A stretch of DNA of 33,081 nucleotides from Nitrospira sp. (GCA_005116815.1 SWDR01000003.1:147461-180541); one strand, 5' to 3'. Positions 1-7,814 are shown, counted from the first letter of the stretch. Notes: a model not told the origin generated them from the letters alone. Made by a program: numbers and translations.

Positions 1-1178
1 TCATGGGCCGTGCAGGCCTCTCCCACATGCTGGAACATATGATGTTCAAGGGTACCGTCAAATACCCGAAAGGCACCTTCTCCCGTCTCATTCGCAAGAA
101 CGGAGGCATGGATAACGCCTTCACGAGCCAGGACTTCACCGCCTATTTCGAGAATCTCGCAGCCGACCGCGTCGAACTGGCCCTGGAGCTTGAAGCTGAT
201 CGCATGCAGGGGCTCGTACTCGAAATGAGCGAGTTGAAAACGGAGCGGGAGGTGGTGAAGGAAGAACGGCGTCTTCGCTCAGAAGACGATCCCCAAGGTG
301 CACTCGTCGAAGCGCTCTTTGCCCAGGCCTATCTCAGCCATCCCTACCATTGGCCGGTCATCGGCTGGTTCGGCGATCTGGATGCGATGACCCTGGACGA
401 CCTGCAACGACATTACGACACCTACTACTCGCCCAACAATGCGACCCTCGTCGTCGTGGGCGACATCAAGGCCGACAGCCTACTCCCTATCATCAAACAG
501 CTGTTCGAGCCGATTCCACGAGGGCCGGAACCCAAACCCATCGCTACGATGGAATCGGAGCAAAAAGGTGAACGCCGCTTTCTGCTCAAGCGAGATGCCC
601 AAGTCCCCTTCGTCATGATGGGTTATCGCGTGCCGAATTTTACGAGCGAAGACTCGTATGCCCTCGACATTCTCGACTCGATTCTCTCGCATGGAAAAAG
701 TTCACGCCTCTACCAAAGCCTCGTATACGAACAGAAGTCATCGCTGGCCGTCGGGGCAGAATACAGCCTGCTCCAGACCGATCCAGGCCTTTTCTATTTT
801 TACGCCCTCGTGAGCCCTGGCCAGAAACCTGAGATCGTCGAAGAAGCCCTTCATCGGGAGATCAAACGCCTCCAGACCGATCCACCGACAGAACTGGAAC
901 TCCAACGAGCCAAGAATCAGGTTGAAGCCACCCATGTCTTCGAACAGGACTCCAACTTCCGGCATGCCATGCTGCTGGGGCAAGCGGAGTCCGTCGGCGC
1001 CGGCTGGCGAAAGATCGATCAATTTGTGGAACGGATCCGGGCTGTGACGGTGAAAGACATCCAACGTGTCGCCCGCCAGTACTTGACGGAAGATAATCGG
1101 ACCGTCGGCACGTTGATTCCGGTGCCGCCCAAACAACCAGAGGCGCCCACCACCGCCGCACAACAGGGACGACCCTAA
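1..1178 (+). CDS. M16 family zinc metallopeptidase, catalytic subunit (5' end outside window)
   Basis: This is the C-terminal part of an M16B (pitrilysin/processing-peptidase-like) zinc protease, which cleaves peptides inside a clam-shaped chamber, probably in the periplasm. The inverted zinc motif HMLEH lies at visible residues 8-12, so the ATG at position 3 is internal and the N-terminus, with any signal peptide, is upstream. The third zinc ligand is expected in the glutamate cluster at about residues 81-88. The C-terminal M16 domain carries the usual SSRLYQSLVYE segment. The stop codon directly abuts the ATG of the next M16 gene, so the two are almost certainly co-translated and probably form a heterodimer. 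The family call is secure; the substrate is unknown. Confidence 0.93.
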   Translation, partial: MGRAGLSHMLEHMMFKGTVKYPKGTFSRLIRKNGGMDNAFTSQDFTAYFENLAADRVELALELEADRMQGLVLEMSELKTEREVVKEERRLRSEDDPQGALVEALFAQAYLSHPYHWPVIGWFGDLDAMTLDDLQRHYDTYYSPNNATLVVVGDIKADSLLPIIKQLFEPIPRGPEPKPIATMESEQKGERRFLLKRDAQVPFVMMGYRVPNFTSEDSYALDILDSILSHGKSSRLYQSLVYEQKSSLAVGAEYSLLQTDPGLFYFYALVSPGQKPEIVEEALHREIKRLQTDPPTELELQRAKNQVEATHVFEQDSNFRHAMLLGQAESVGAGWRKIDQFVERIRAVTVKDIQRVARQYLTEDNRTVGTLIPVPPKQPEAPTTAAQQGRP

Positions 1179-2549
1179 ATGACGTCGATGATCAGACAAC
1201 GGGCGACTGCGCTGTGGCGCCAGACAACTCTGATTCTTGGGATGGGATGCTGCGCCGTGCTCTGGGCATCGGGCGTCTCCGTCGCGGCTGAGATCGTCCC
1301 GACAAAGTTTGTGACCTCGAACGGGATCACCGTGCTGGTTCTGGAACAGCATTTTCTCCCTATCATTGAGATCCATGCATTGATCAAAGCCGGCTCTGCG
1401 CAGGACCCTCCCGACAAAGCAGGACTCGCAAACCTCGTCGCCAGCCTTCTGGACGAAGGAACGACGACCCGGACATCAAAACAGCAGGCAGAACAAATCG
1501 ATTTTGTCGGAGGAGCGCTGGAAGCCAAGGCCGCTGAGGACTTCACGACCGCCTCTGCCCGCGTCCTCAAAAAAGACGTCGACCTCGGCTTTACCCTGCT
1601 CGCCGACATGCTGCAACATCCCGCGTTCCATAAACAGGAGTTCGAACGGATTCGCACTCAACTCCTGGGCGAGATGGCCAGCGACAACGACGACCCAGGC
1701 CATATCGCCATGAAGGCCTTCAACCAGCTGGTCTTCCATGGACACCCCTATCGCTGGCCCGTCACCGGCACGGAAGAGACACTCAGCAAGATCACCCTCG
1801 CAGACGTACAGAGCTTTTATGGGCGGGAATATTCTCCCTCCCAAGTCATCGTAACGGTCGTGGGCGACATCACCCTTGAACAAGCCACGGCATTAGTCCA
1901 GACCCACTTTAGCGCCTGGAAAAAAGTGGCCTCGACGGCACGAAATACGAAGAAGCCCTCCCCGGTCGAGCGCAGAACGGTTCAACTCATCGAGAAAGAC
2001 CTCACCCAATCCACCATCGTACTTGGGCATGGAGGTCTGTCGCGCGCTCACCCGGACTTCTATTCTGTGACGGTCATGAATTACATCCTGGGAGCCGGGG
2101 GATTTTCCTCCCGCCTGATGGATTCGATTCGCGACAAGCAGGGGCTGGCCTATGGGATCATGAGCCACTTCGACGCCCGACTGATGCCCGGTTCGTTCTG
2201 GGTCAACCTTCAAACCAAAACAGAGACGACCAACCAAGCCATTACCGGCGTCCTGTCCGAAATCAAATCGATTCGTGACACGCCGGTGTCGGACCAGGAA
2301 TTGGCTGAAGCCAAATCGTTCTTGGTCGGCAGCTTCCCGCTCCGGCTCGATTCCACGGCAAAACTTGCGCAGGTGCTCGCTCAAGTGGAGTTCTATGGCC
2401 TGGGATTCGAATATTTTTCGGACTACCCGAAGTGGATAGAACGGGTCACGAAGGAAGACGTGCAGCGCGTCGCCAAACAGTATCTGGACCCCAAGCGCTA
2501 CGCCTTAGTCGTGGTGGGGAATCTCGCCAAAGCAAAAGTCAAAAACTAG
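1179..2549 (+). CDS. M16 family peptidase-like protein, non-catalytic partner subunit
   Basis: This 456-residue exported protein is of M16B type. Residues 1-37 form a signal peptide with a basic start, a hydrophobic core and a likely cleavage after VSVAA. Where the HxxEH zinc motif should stand, residues 85-89 read NLVAS, so it cannot bind catalytic zinc. The C-terminal half keeps the RDKQGLAYG segment, which carries the Arg/Tyr pair that contacts substrate in this family. Paired M16B genes commonly work as one zinc-bearing and one zinc-less subunit, and this gene starts at the base right after the upstream stop codon. It is therefore best read as the non-catalytic half of a periplasmic protease heterodimer. 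Confidence 0.92.
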   Translation: MTSMIRQRATALWRQTTLILGMGCCAVLWASGVSVAAEIVPTKFVTSNGITVLVLEQHFLPIIEIHALIKAGSAQDPPDKAGLANLVASLLDEGTTTRTSKQQAEQIDFVGGALEAKAAEDFTTASARVLKKDVDLGFTLLADMLQHPAFHKQEFERIRTQLLGEMASDNDDPGHIAMKAFNQLVFHGHPYRWPVTGTEETLSKITLADVQSFYGREYSPSQVIVTVVGDITLEQATALVQTHFSAWKKVASTARNTKKPSPVERRTVQLIEKDLTQSTIVLGHGGLSRAHPDFYSVTVMNYILGAGGFSSRLMDSIRDKQGLAYGIMSHFDARLMPGSFWVNLQTKTETTNQAITGVLSEIKSIRDTPVSDQELAEAKSFLVGSFPLRLDSTAKLAQVLAQVEFYGLGFEYFSDYPKWIERVTKEDVQRVAKQYLDPKRYALVVVGNLAKAKVKN

Positions 2550-2583
2550 TCGACCCTACATCGACTCCAAAGGCCAGGCATCC

Positions 2584-3393
2584 ATGGCGACCGAACCCCT
2601 CCAAGGCAAACTCGACAGACTCCGCCAGGTGATCTCGGACATGCAGTCCGTCCTGGTCGCGTACTCCGGCGGGATCGACAGCACCATCGTCCTGAAAATC
2701 GCCCATGAGCAGCTCGGCGCACGCGCGCTAGGGATCACCGCCGTCTCGCCAACATTTCCCGAGATCGAACTCAACGGTGCGAGGCAGATGGCCTCAGAGA
2801 TTGGGGCGCGGCATGAGCTCGTCCACACCGATCAACTCAAGATTCCAGCCTTCGTACAGAACGATGCCACCCGCTGCTTCCATTGCAAAACAGACCTCTA
2901 TCAATTGATGGAGGGGCTGCGTGAACCACGTCAAAGCAAGTGGATTGCGGATGGAACGAATCTCGACGATCTCGGGGACGATCGGCCAGGCATCACAGCC
3001 GCACGCGAGTGGGGAGTTCGCAGTCCGCTGGTCGAGGCGGCCTTTTCAAAGGCGGATGTACGGGCGCTTGCCAGGCTCCTGGGACTCTCGAATTGGGATA
3101 AACCGGCCGCTGCCTGTCTCTCATCCAGAGTTCCTCGCGGCACCCCGATCACGATCGACAAACTCCGCCGAGTCGAACAGGCTGAAGAAATTTTACAGGT
3201 TGAGGGATTTCGCCATGTACGCGTGCGGGAACATGGCGAGGTGGCGCGAATCGAAGTCGGCCCAGAGGAGTTCTCCAGGCTGAATCAACCGGACCTGCGA
3301 GCACGAATCAGCGACAGGCTGCGCCAGGCTGGATTCCGCTTCGTCTGTGTGGATTTGGATGGATACAGACCGGGCGGGACCAGCCTAGGCTGA
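2584..3393 (+). CDS. larE: LarE-type ATP-dependent sulfur transferase (PP-loop), three-cysteine type
   Basis: The 269-residue protein has an N-terminal PP-loop ATP-pyrophosphatase domain with SGGIDS at residues 28-33, and the LarE segment AAACLSSR with Cys178. LarE adenylates the carboxylates of the nickel-pincer nucleotide precursor and turns them into thiocarboxylates for the NPN cofactor of lactate racemase and other LarA-family enzymes. Besides Cys178 there is a CxxC pair (Cys98, Cys101). Three-cysteine LarE proteins are reported to hold an iron-sulfur cluster that carries the sulfur, instead of sacrificing a single cysteine. No larA, larB or larC lies in this window. The gene starts 34 bp after the M16 pair, so it may be co-transcribed, and it is convergent with the atp genes. 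Confidence 0.88.
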   Translation: MATEPLQGKLDRLRQVISDMQSVLVAYSGGIDSTIVLKIAHEQLGARALGITAVSPTFPEIELNGARQMASEIGARHELVHTDQLKIPAFVQNDATRCFHCKTDLYQLMEGLREPRQSKWIADGTNLDDLGDDRPGITAAREWGVRSPLVEAAFSKADVRALARLLGLSNWDKPAAACLSSRVPRGTPITIDKLRRVEQAEEILQVEGFRHVRVREHGEVARIEVGPEEFSRLNQPDLRARISDRLRQAGFRFVCVDLDGYRPGGTSLG

Positions 3394-3400
3394 CCCCGCC
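3373..3400. terminator. GC-rich hairpin between convergent larE and atpF
   Basis: The 12-base palindrome CAGCCTAGGCTG (3381-3392) is enclosed by GGCGGG (3373-3378) and CCCGCC (3395-3400). The hairpin spans the larE stop codon and lies just beyond the atpF stop on the other strand. There is no clear T-run on the + side, and only GTTTTG precedes the hairpin on the - strand. It could block read-through from both sides, but it is not a textbook intrinsic terminator. Confidence 0.45.
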
Positions 3401-3410
3401 TGATCAAAAC

Positions 3411-3917
3411 TTACCGCTGGTAGGATTTCGACAGGGCCTCGAGCGCCTCGTCTGCGAATTTCCGATGGTCGGCATCCGTCAAACTGCGCTGCACCACCTT
3501 CTCCGCCACCATCAAGGCCAAGTCCGTCGTTTGAGCCCGAATATCCTGAATCGCCTTACGGCGCTCATGATCGATCTCGCGCGTCGCATCACCCTTGATC
3601 CGCTCGGCTTCGGTCGTCAACCGCTGCTCATTTTCTTCCATCAGCCGCTGTGCCCGCTCTTTCGCGGCAGCGAGAATAGCTTCTGCTTCTTTCGCCGCAG
3701 TATTGAGCTTGGCCTCATACTCCTTGAGCTTCCGTTCGGCCTCTGACCGGTGACGCTCGGCTTGATCGAGACTGTCCTTAATTTTCTTTTCCCGCTCTTC
3801 CAGCACGCCCAAGATGCCGGGAAAGGCAAACTTGTAGAGCACGAAAAAGAGAATCCCGAACGACAGGACTTCCCAGAAAATCAGGGAAGAAAAAAAGTGA
3901 GATTCAAACTGCGGCAT
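3411..3917 (-). CDS. atpF: F-type ATP synthase subunit b
   Basis: Subunit b is the peripheral stalk that holds F1 against rotation. The 168-residue protein has one N-terminal membrane helix (about residues 11-30, followed by FAFPGILGVLEEREKKI), then a long charged coiled coil rich in Glu, Lys, Arg and Ala. This is the usual size and build of bacterial b. It is the last gene of the minus-strand unit atpI-atpB-atpE-atpF. No delta, alpha, gamma, beta or epsilon gene follows: the next gene is larE on the opposite strand. The F1 genes must therefore be elsewhere in the genome. Only one b-type gene is present, so no b/b' pair is encoded here. Confidence 0.95.
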   Translation of the reverse strand: MPQFESHFFSSLIFWEVLSFGILFFVLYKFAFPGILGVLEEREKKIKDSLDQAERHRSEAERKLKEYEAKLNTAAKEAEAILAAAKERAQRLMEENEQRLTTEAERIKGDATREIDHERRKAIQDIRAQTTDLALMVAEKVVQRSLTDADHRKFADEALEALSKSYQR

Positions 3918-3943
3918 ATCAACTCCCTGGGGTAGAAGGGTAC

Positions 3944-3990
3944 GGGTATAAGGGGTAGCAGGTTCTGCTATCCCCTTGATCCCTATACCC
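3944..3990 (-). promoter_or_regulatory. Large dyad between atpE and atpF
   Basis: The 84-bp gap between atpE and atpF holds a two-tier hairpin. The outer arms GGGTATA (3944-3950) and TATACCC (3984-3990) are perfect. The inner arms GGGGTAGCA (3952-3960) and TGCTATCCCC (3966-3975) pair with one bulged T around a 5-base loop. In the transcript the hairpin would lie 3' of atpE and 5' of atpF. Because c subunits are needed in many more copies than b, it may stabilise the atpE end or reduce expression of atpF. The structure is visible; the role is inferred. Confidence 0.5.
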
Positions 3991-4001
3991 CTGTAGCCCG
4001 T

Positions 4002-4232
4002 TTATTTCCGGAGGCCCATGATGATGAACGCGATGACCAGGCCGTACAGCGCGATGGCTTCCACCAGCGCAAACCCGATCCACATATACTTTCCGACACG
4101 GGCTTCCGCTTCCGGCTGGCGCGCCACCGCTTCGATCATCTTCCCGAAGATGTAGCCGATACCCACGCCGGCTCCGGCAAACCCTGCCGCCGCCAACCCC
4201 ATGCCCAACAATGCTGCTGCTGCTGAATCCAT
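4002..4232 (-). CDS. atpE: F-type ATP synthase subunit c (proton type)
   Basis: This 76-residue hairpin protein forms the rotor ring. Helix 1 has the glycine repeat GAGVGIG (about residues 20-26), the polar loop is RQPE (38-41), and helix 2 carries the ion-binding carboxylate Glu58. The position that is Gln in sodium-binding c subunits is Ile26 here, and the residue after the Glu is Ala, not Ser. The ring is therefore predicted to carry protons. A good ribosome binding site, AGGAG, lies 10 bases before the ATG. It is transcribed after atpB and before atpF. Confidence 0.96.
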   Translation of the reverse strand: MDSAAAALLGMGLAAAGFAGAGVGIGYIFGKMIEAVARQPEAEARVGKYMWIGFALVEAIALYGLVIAFIIMGLRK

Positions 4233-4268
4233 TGTGTCCTACTCCTCCCTTGTCTGAACTAACACGCG

Positions 4269-5018
4269 CTAGTGCGCGTGCTCATCGTGGCCGTGTAAGT
4301 GGAATGCGTCTCCCAAATAGACGCAGGTCAACACGGTAAAAATATAGGCTTGAATGAACGCGATACCGACTTCCAACCCGTTCATCGCGATCGTAAACGC
4401 AAAGGGCAACCATCCGATCAACAACCCGCCACTGATGGCCAAGCCGAACAGAACCCCGAGAATCACGTGGCCAGCCGTCATATTCGCAAACAACCGAACG
4501 GCCAACGAAATGGGCCGCGCCAATTGACTGATCAACTCAATCGGAATCATCAACGGCAGCAACCAGGCCGGCGTGCCGGGCGGAACGAGAATGCCCAGGA
4601 ACTTCACCCCGTGCAACAAAAATCCCATGACGAGGCTGAGTCCATAGACCAGGCAGGCAAATACGGCGGTCACGACAATCTGACTCGTCACCGTGTAACT
4701 GCCGGGGATCAAGCCGATGAGATTACAGAAGAGAATGAAGAGGAAGAGAGTGGCGATGAGGGGGAAAAATCGCATGCCCTCTTTGCCCATCGTATCCATG
4801 ATGATGCCGCGGATGAAATCCACCATCATCTCCGCCATGCTCTGTAACTTACCTGGTACCAGCTTGCGCGCCGATCCCGCCATGACCATGAGCACCGCCA
4901 CCAGCGAGACGACCACCCACATGATGACCACGGCTTTATTGATGGAAATATCCAATCCGCCTAGCGAAATCGGTATCCAGTTGTGCAGCTCGAACGGATG
5001 AAGCGGACTTTCTTCCAT
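4269..5018 (-). CDS. atpB: F-type ATP synthase subunit a
   Basis: Subunit a forms the proton half-channels beside the c ring. The 249-residue form starts MEESPLHPFELHNWIPI, the normal start of bacterial a subunits. The frame is open upstream to 5192, but that extra stretch overlaps atpI and is not a-like. Several membrane helices are clear, and the essential arginine lies in the conserved segment SLAVRLFANMTAGH. A histidine-rich tail (HLHGHDEHAH) ends the protein. The ATG at 5018 lies 31 bp after the atpI stop, and atpE follows after 36 bp. Confidence 0.95.
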   Translation of the reverse strand: MEESPLHPFELHNWIPISLGGLDISINKAVVIMWVVVSLVAVLMVMAGSARKLVPGKLQSMAEMMVDFIRGIIMDTMGKEGMRFFPLIATLFLFILFCNLIGLIPGSYTVTSQIVVTAVFACLVYGLSLVMGFLLHGVKFLGILVPPGTPAWLLPLMIPIELISQLARPISLAVRLFANMTAGHVILGVLFGLAISGGLLIGWLPFAFTIAMNGLEVGIAFIQAYIFTVLTCVYLGDAFHLHGHDEHAH

Positions 5019-5049
5019 GGCGCTTTCGTACTTTCCTATTACACAGTCG

Positions 5050-5271
5050 TTATGTCTTCGGCCACTGCTGCGCCGACCGGTACGCATTCCTGATCCCGGC
5101 CACGACGCCCAGCACGAGCCCCACGACCATTCCCCAGGGGGTGGAACCGAAGAGGTAGGTGTCAGCCACCCAACCCAATCCTCCCCCGACAATCAGCGAC
5201 GCGAGCAGATCGGTTCCGATCCGGACCGCTTGGCCAAGCCCCGCGTACAATGGATCTTGTGAAGGAGGCAT
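5050..5271 (-). CDS. atpI: AtpI/AtpZ-like ATP synthase accessory membrane protein
   Basis: This small protein of 73 residues has two hydrophobic segments (about residues 18-34 and 43-60) separated by a short turn. It ends in a basic tail (RNAYRSAQQWPKT). This is the build of AtpI/AtpZ proteins, which lie first in atp operons and help assemble the c ring or admit magnesium or calcium. It is the first gene of the minus-strand unit and is followed by atpB. Size, topology and position support the call. The sequence of this family is weakly conserved, so the exact subfamily is open. Confidence 0.8.
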   Translation of the reverse strand: MPPSQDPLYAGLGQAVRIGTDLLASLIVGGGLGWVADTYLFGSTPWGMVVGLVLGVVAGIRNAYRSAQQWPKT

Positions 5272-5293
5272 GTCGTACCCACGGAGGAGAGTT

Positions 5294-5312
5294 CGTTATG
5301 CGATCCATAACG
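5294..5312. promoter_or_regulatory. Perfect 7-bp dyad upstream of atpI
   Basis: CGTTATG (5294-5300) and CATAACG (5306-5312) form a perfect inverted repeat around CGATC. It lies 23 bp before the atpI start, in the divergent region between atpI and the pabB-like gene. It has the size of a repressor operator and, on the atpI transcript, could also form a small leader hairpin. No regulator gene is adjacent. Confidence 0.35.
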
Positions 5313-5340
5313 CAAGGACTCTGCCGATGGCGGGCGCGCA

Positions 5341-5370
5341 ATTCAAGCAGAATCATCCTAAATTTGTCAA
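5341..5370 (-). promoter_or_regulatory. Possible sigma70 promoter for the atpI-B-E-F unit
   Basis: On the minus strand TTGACA (5370-5365) is a perfect -35 box. TTGAAT (5346-5341, four of six matches) follows after 18 bp. Transcription would start near 5334, leaving a leader of about 60 bases that contains the 5294-5312 dyad. The -10 box is weak, so this is tentative. Confidence 0.35.
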
Positions 5371-5384
5371 GCCGACCCCGCGCC

Positions 5385-5413
5385 ATGACACAGCAGGGAC
5401 AGTCGGGTATAGT
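5385..5413 (+). promoter_or_regulatory. Sigma70 promoter for the pabB-like gene
   Basis: ATGACA (5385-5390) and TATAGT (5408-5413) are separated by 17 bp. Both boxes match the consensus at five of six positions. The predicted start of transcription is near 5420, about 30 bases before the ATG at 5452. Confidence 0.55.
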
Positions 5414-5451
5414 GGGTGGCGCCCGATTTGTAAAGCGATATATCGTCACCC

Positions 5452-6936
5452 ATGACTCGTTTCTCCCAACCATCGTTCCTGATCGGTCCTCCGCAGCCCC
5501 TCATCCTCACGCTGGAGAACCACGGAAGGACAGCCTTCGATCTGTACCGGTCGATTGCATCGTCCTCACAGCCCTCATTTCTGCTCGATAGCGGAAAAGG
5601 GACGGACAGAGAAAACCACTATTCATTTCTAGGAAGCAACCCCTTCTCGGTGCTGACCGGCCAACAAGGGCAGGCCCACCTTCGAACCGAGGAAGCTATC
5701 GAATATGTATCGAACAACCCTTTCGATGGCCTTCGTCGACTGTTCGATGGCCCCCAGATCGCACCTCCTCCAGGTCTGCCCTCATTTCTTGGTGGAGCCA
5801 TCGGCTACTTCAGTTACGACCTGGTGCGCGACTTTGAAGTGCTTCCCTCCATGGCCAAAGAGGATCTACCGATCCCCTACCTACAGTTCGGTCTATACGA
5901 CCTCGTCACCGCGGTAGATCACCAGACTGCCCGTCTGCACATTATCTTCTGTCCGCCCATGGAACGATTTTTAGGGGAATCACGAGAGACCCTCTATCGC
6001 GAGGGCTTAGACCGGCTAGCCGAATGGGAAGTCAGATTGAGTGGACAACCCGCTCCTCTCGCGGATCTCCCATCATTCGATCAGATGGCCTTTCATCCGG
6101 ACCAAACGCGAGATGCTTACCTCAATCGAGTCCGGCACTGCCAAGCATATATTTCCTCGGGAGATATCTACCAGGCCAACCTGTCGCATCGATTTACCCT
6201 GCAACCTCCCAACACCTACAACGATGGCACCGACCGACAGGCCTACGAGCAGGAACTCTATCGACGGCTGCAAGCCGTCAACCCCTCGCCGTTCTCAGGG
6301 CTCATACACTTCGATGACGTTACCTTGATCAGCTCCTCGCCCGAACGGCTGGTCCGGCTCCACAACCGGCAGGCCGATACGCGTCCGATTGCCGGAACCA
6401 GACCGCGTGGACTCGACGATCGTGACGATCAACGACTCATCGACGAATTACTCGCGAATGAGAAGGAACGTGCGGAACATCTCATGCTCGTCGATCTCGA
6501 GCGCAACGATCTGGGCCGCGTCTGCCAATTCGGCAGCGTGCAGGTCGATGAATTCATGGCGATTGAGCAGTACTCCCACGTCAGCCACATCGTGTCCAAC
6601 GTCAGCGGCACCTTGCGGTCTGACGCCACACCCTTCGATCTCATTCAAGCGCTATTCCCCGGGGGTACAATCACGGGCGTGCCGAAGATCCGCTGCATGG
6701 AGATTATCGAGGAGCTGGAACCGGTACGCCGCGGCCCCTATACCGGATCCTTCGGCTATATCGGCTGGAACGGCGATCTCGACCTCAACATCATCATTCG
6801 AACTTTGGTATGGTGCGAGGGAAAGGGCTATTTACAAGTCGGTGCCGGGATTGTCGCCGATTCCGATCCGGCCAAAGAATACGAGGAAACGATTCAGAAG
6901 GCTCAGGCCTTTTTCAAAGCATTGCAACGGACCTAA
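5452..6936 (+). CDS. pabB: Aminodeoxychorismate synthase component I (PabB-like; anthranilate synthase I family)
   Basis: The 494-residue chorismate-binding enzyme carries family motifs including NEKERAEHLMLVDLERNDLG and FPGGTITGVPKIRCMEII (FPGG at residues 402-405). It would aminate chorismate with ammonia from a glutamine amidotransferase partner, which is not encoded here. The next gene, 2 bp downstream, is a class IV aminotransferase/lyase of PabC type, which points to 4-aminobenzoate and folate synthesis. One feature argues the other way: the motif at 312-316 is PIAGT, as in TrpE, where E. coli-type PabB has lysine at the position of Ala314. TrpE activity or dual function cannot be excluded. 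A good promoter lies at 5385-5413. Confidence 0.82.
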   Translation: MTRFSQPSFLIGPPQPLILTLENHGRTAFDLYRSIASSSQPSFLLDSGKGTDRENHYSFLGSNPFSVLTGQQGQAHLRTEEAIEYVSNNPFDGLRRLFDGPQIAPPPGLPSFLGGAIGYFSYDLVRDFEVLPSMAKEDLPIPYLQFGLYDLVTAVDHQTARLHIIFCPPMERFLGESRETLYREGLDRLAEWEVRLSGQPAPLADLPSFDQMAFHPDQTRDAYLNRVRHCQAYISSGDIYQANLSHRFTLQPPNTYNDGTDRQAYEQELYRRLQAVNPSPFSGLIHFDDVTLISSSPERLVRLHNRQADTRPIAGTRPRGLDDRDDQRLIDELLANEKERAEHLMLVDLERNDLGRVCQFGSVQVDEFMAIEQYSHVSHIVSNVSGTLRSDATPFDLIQALFPGGTITGVPKIRCMEIIEELEPVRRGPYTGSFGYIGWNGDLDLNIIIRTLVWCEGKGYLQVGAGIVADSDPAKEYEETIQKAQAFFKALQRT

Positions 6937-6938
6937 CT

Positions 6939-7814
6939 ATGTGGATTTACCTGAACGATCGGTTCGTGACAGAACAGGAAGCCGTCGTCTCCGTCTTCGA
7001 CCATGGTTTCCTCTACGGTGATGGCGTCTATGAAACAATTCGCTCCTACGGGAGCAAGATCTTCATGCGGGATCAACATCTCGCCCGGCTTCGCCGCTCG
7101 GCAGACGCGATCGGCCTGACGATTCCAATACCTGATCACAAGTGGCCAACGCTCCTCCACGAGGCCATGACGCGGAATGACGTCGGACATGAACGCACCG
7201 ATGCATACCTTCGCATCACCATCTCACGAGGTCCCGGTGACATCGGTCTCGATCCGGCCCTTTGTCCAACTCCCACCGTGGTCATCATGACAAAGCCGCT
7301 TCACCCTCCCCAGACAGAACAATACCGAACCGGCGTGAGCCTGATCGTCGCCCAAACGAGGCGAAACTTGCCCAGCGCGCTTTCGCCCCAGATCAAAGCC
7401 ACAAACTTTCTGAACAATATTTTGGCCAAGCGGGAAGCCATCGCGGCCGGCGCCTTCGACAGTATTCTGCTCAATTGGGAATCACACTTGACGGAATGTA
7501 CCGTCAGCAATCTCTTTTTCGTCCGGGCAGGTCGGCTCTGCACCCCGGCACTCGACTGTGGCCTACTGGACGGCATTACGCGCGACATGTTGCTCGGCCT
7601 CGCGCGAGAAGCCCAGATCCCCATCGACGAGGGGCATTTTGGAATCGAGACGCTCACCCAGGCAGACGAGTGTTTTCTCACCAACACAACCATGGAGGTG
7701 ATGCCGGTCACGACGGTGGACCGGCATCCGATTGGAAATGGAACCCCAGGACCTCTCACCCAACAACTCCACAGACAATTTATTGCTAGCCGAGCGCGTT
7801 TTTTAGAACCGTAG
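6939..7814 (+). CDS. pabC: Class IV PLP enzyme: aminodeoxychorismate lyase or branched-chain aminotransferase
   Basis: The 291-residue fold-type IV PLP enzyme starts MWIYLNDRFVTEQEAVVSVF. The hallmark DHGFLYGDGVYETIRSY lies at residues 21-37, the Schiff-base lysine is Lys153 (QIKATNFLNN), and Glu186 lies in LTECTVSN. The start chosen is the ATG 2 bp after the pabB stop; the frame is open further upstream but only inside pabB. Placement after pabB supports aminodeoxychorismate lyase, which releases 4-aminobenzoate and pyruvate. The N-terminal motif is equally common in branched-chain (IlvE) and D-amino-acid aminotransferases, so the substrate is uncertain. Confidence 0.8.
   Translation: MWIYLNDRFVTEQEAVVSVFDHGFLYGDGVYETIRSYGSKIFMRDQHLARLRRSADAIGLTIPIPDHKWPTLLHEAMTRNDVGHERTDAYLRITISRGPGDIGLDPALCPTPTVVIMTKPLHPPQTEQYRTGVSLIVAQTRRNLPSALSPQIKATNFLNNILAKREAIAAGAFDSILLNWESHLTECTVSNLFFVRAGRLCTPALDCGLLDGITRDMLLGLAREAQIPIDEGHFGIETLTQADECFLTNTTMEVMPVTTVDRHPIGNGTPGPLTQQLHRQFIASRARFLEP

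Noticed and set aside
738-1376. 212-codon open frame on the minus strand across the M16 junction
   Set aside because: It is a shadow of two real genes and crosses their stop/start junction.
5019-5192. N-terminal extension of atpB
   Set aside because: The extension overlaps atpI in another frame and does not look like subunit a. The ATG at 5018 gives the normal N-terminus.
5250-5591. Open frame on the + strand overlapping the atpI promoter region, with GGAGGA before an ATG at 5298
   Set aside because: The product is Arg-rich without family-like features, overlaps pabB out of frame and runs through a good pabB promoter.
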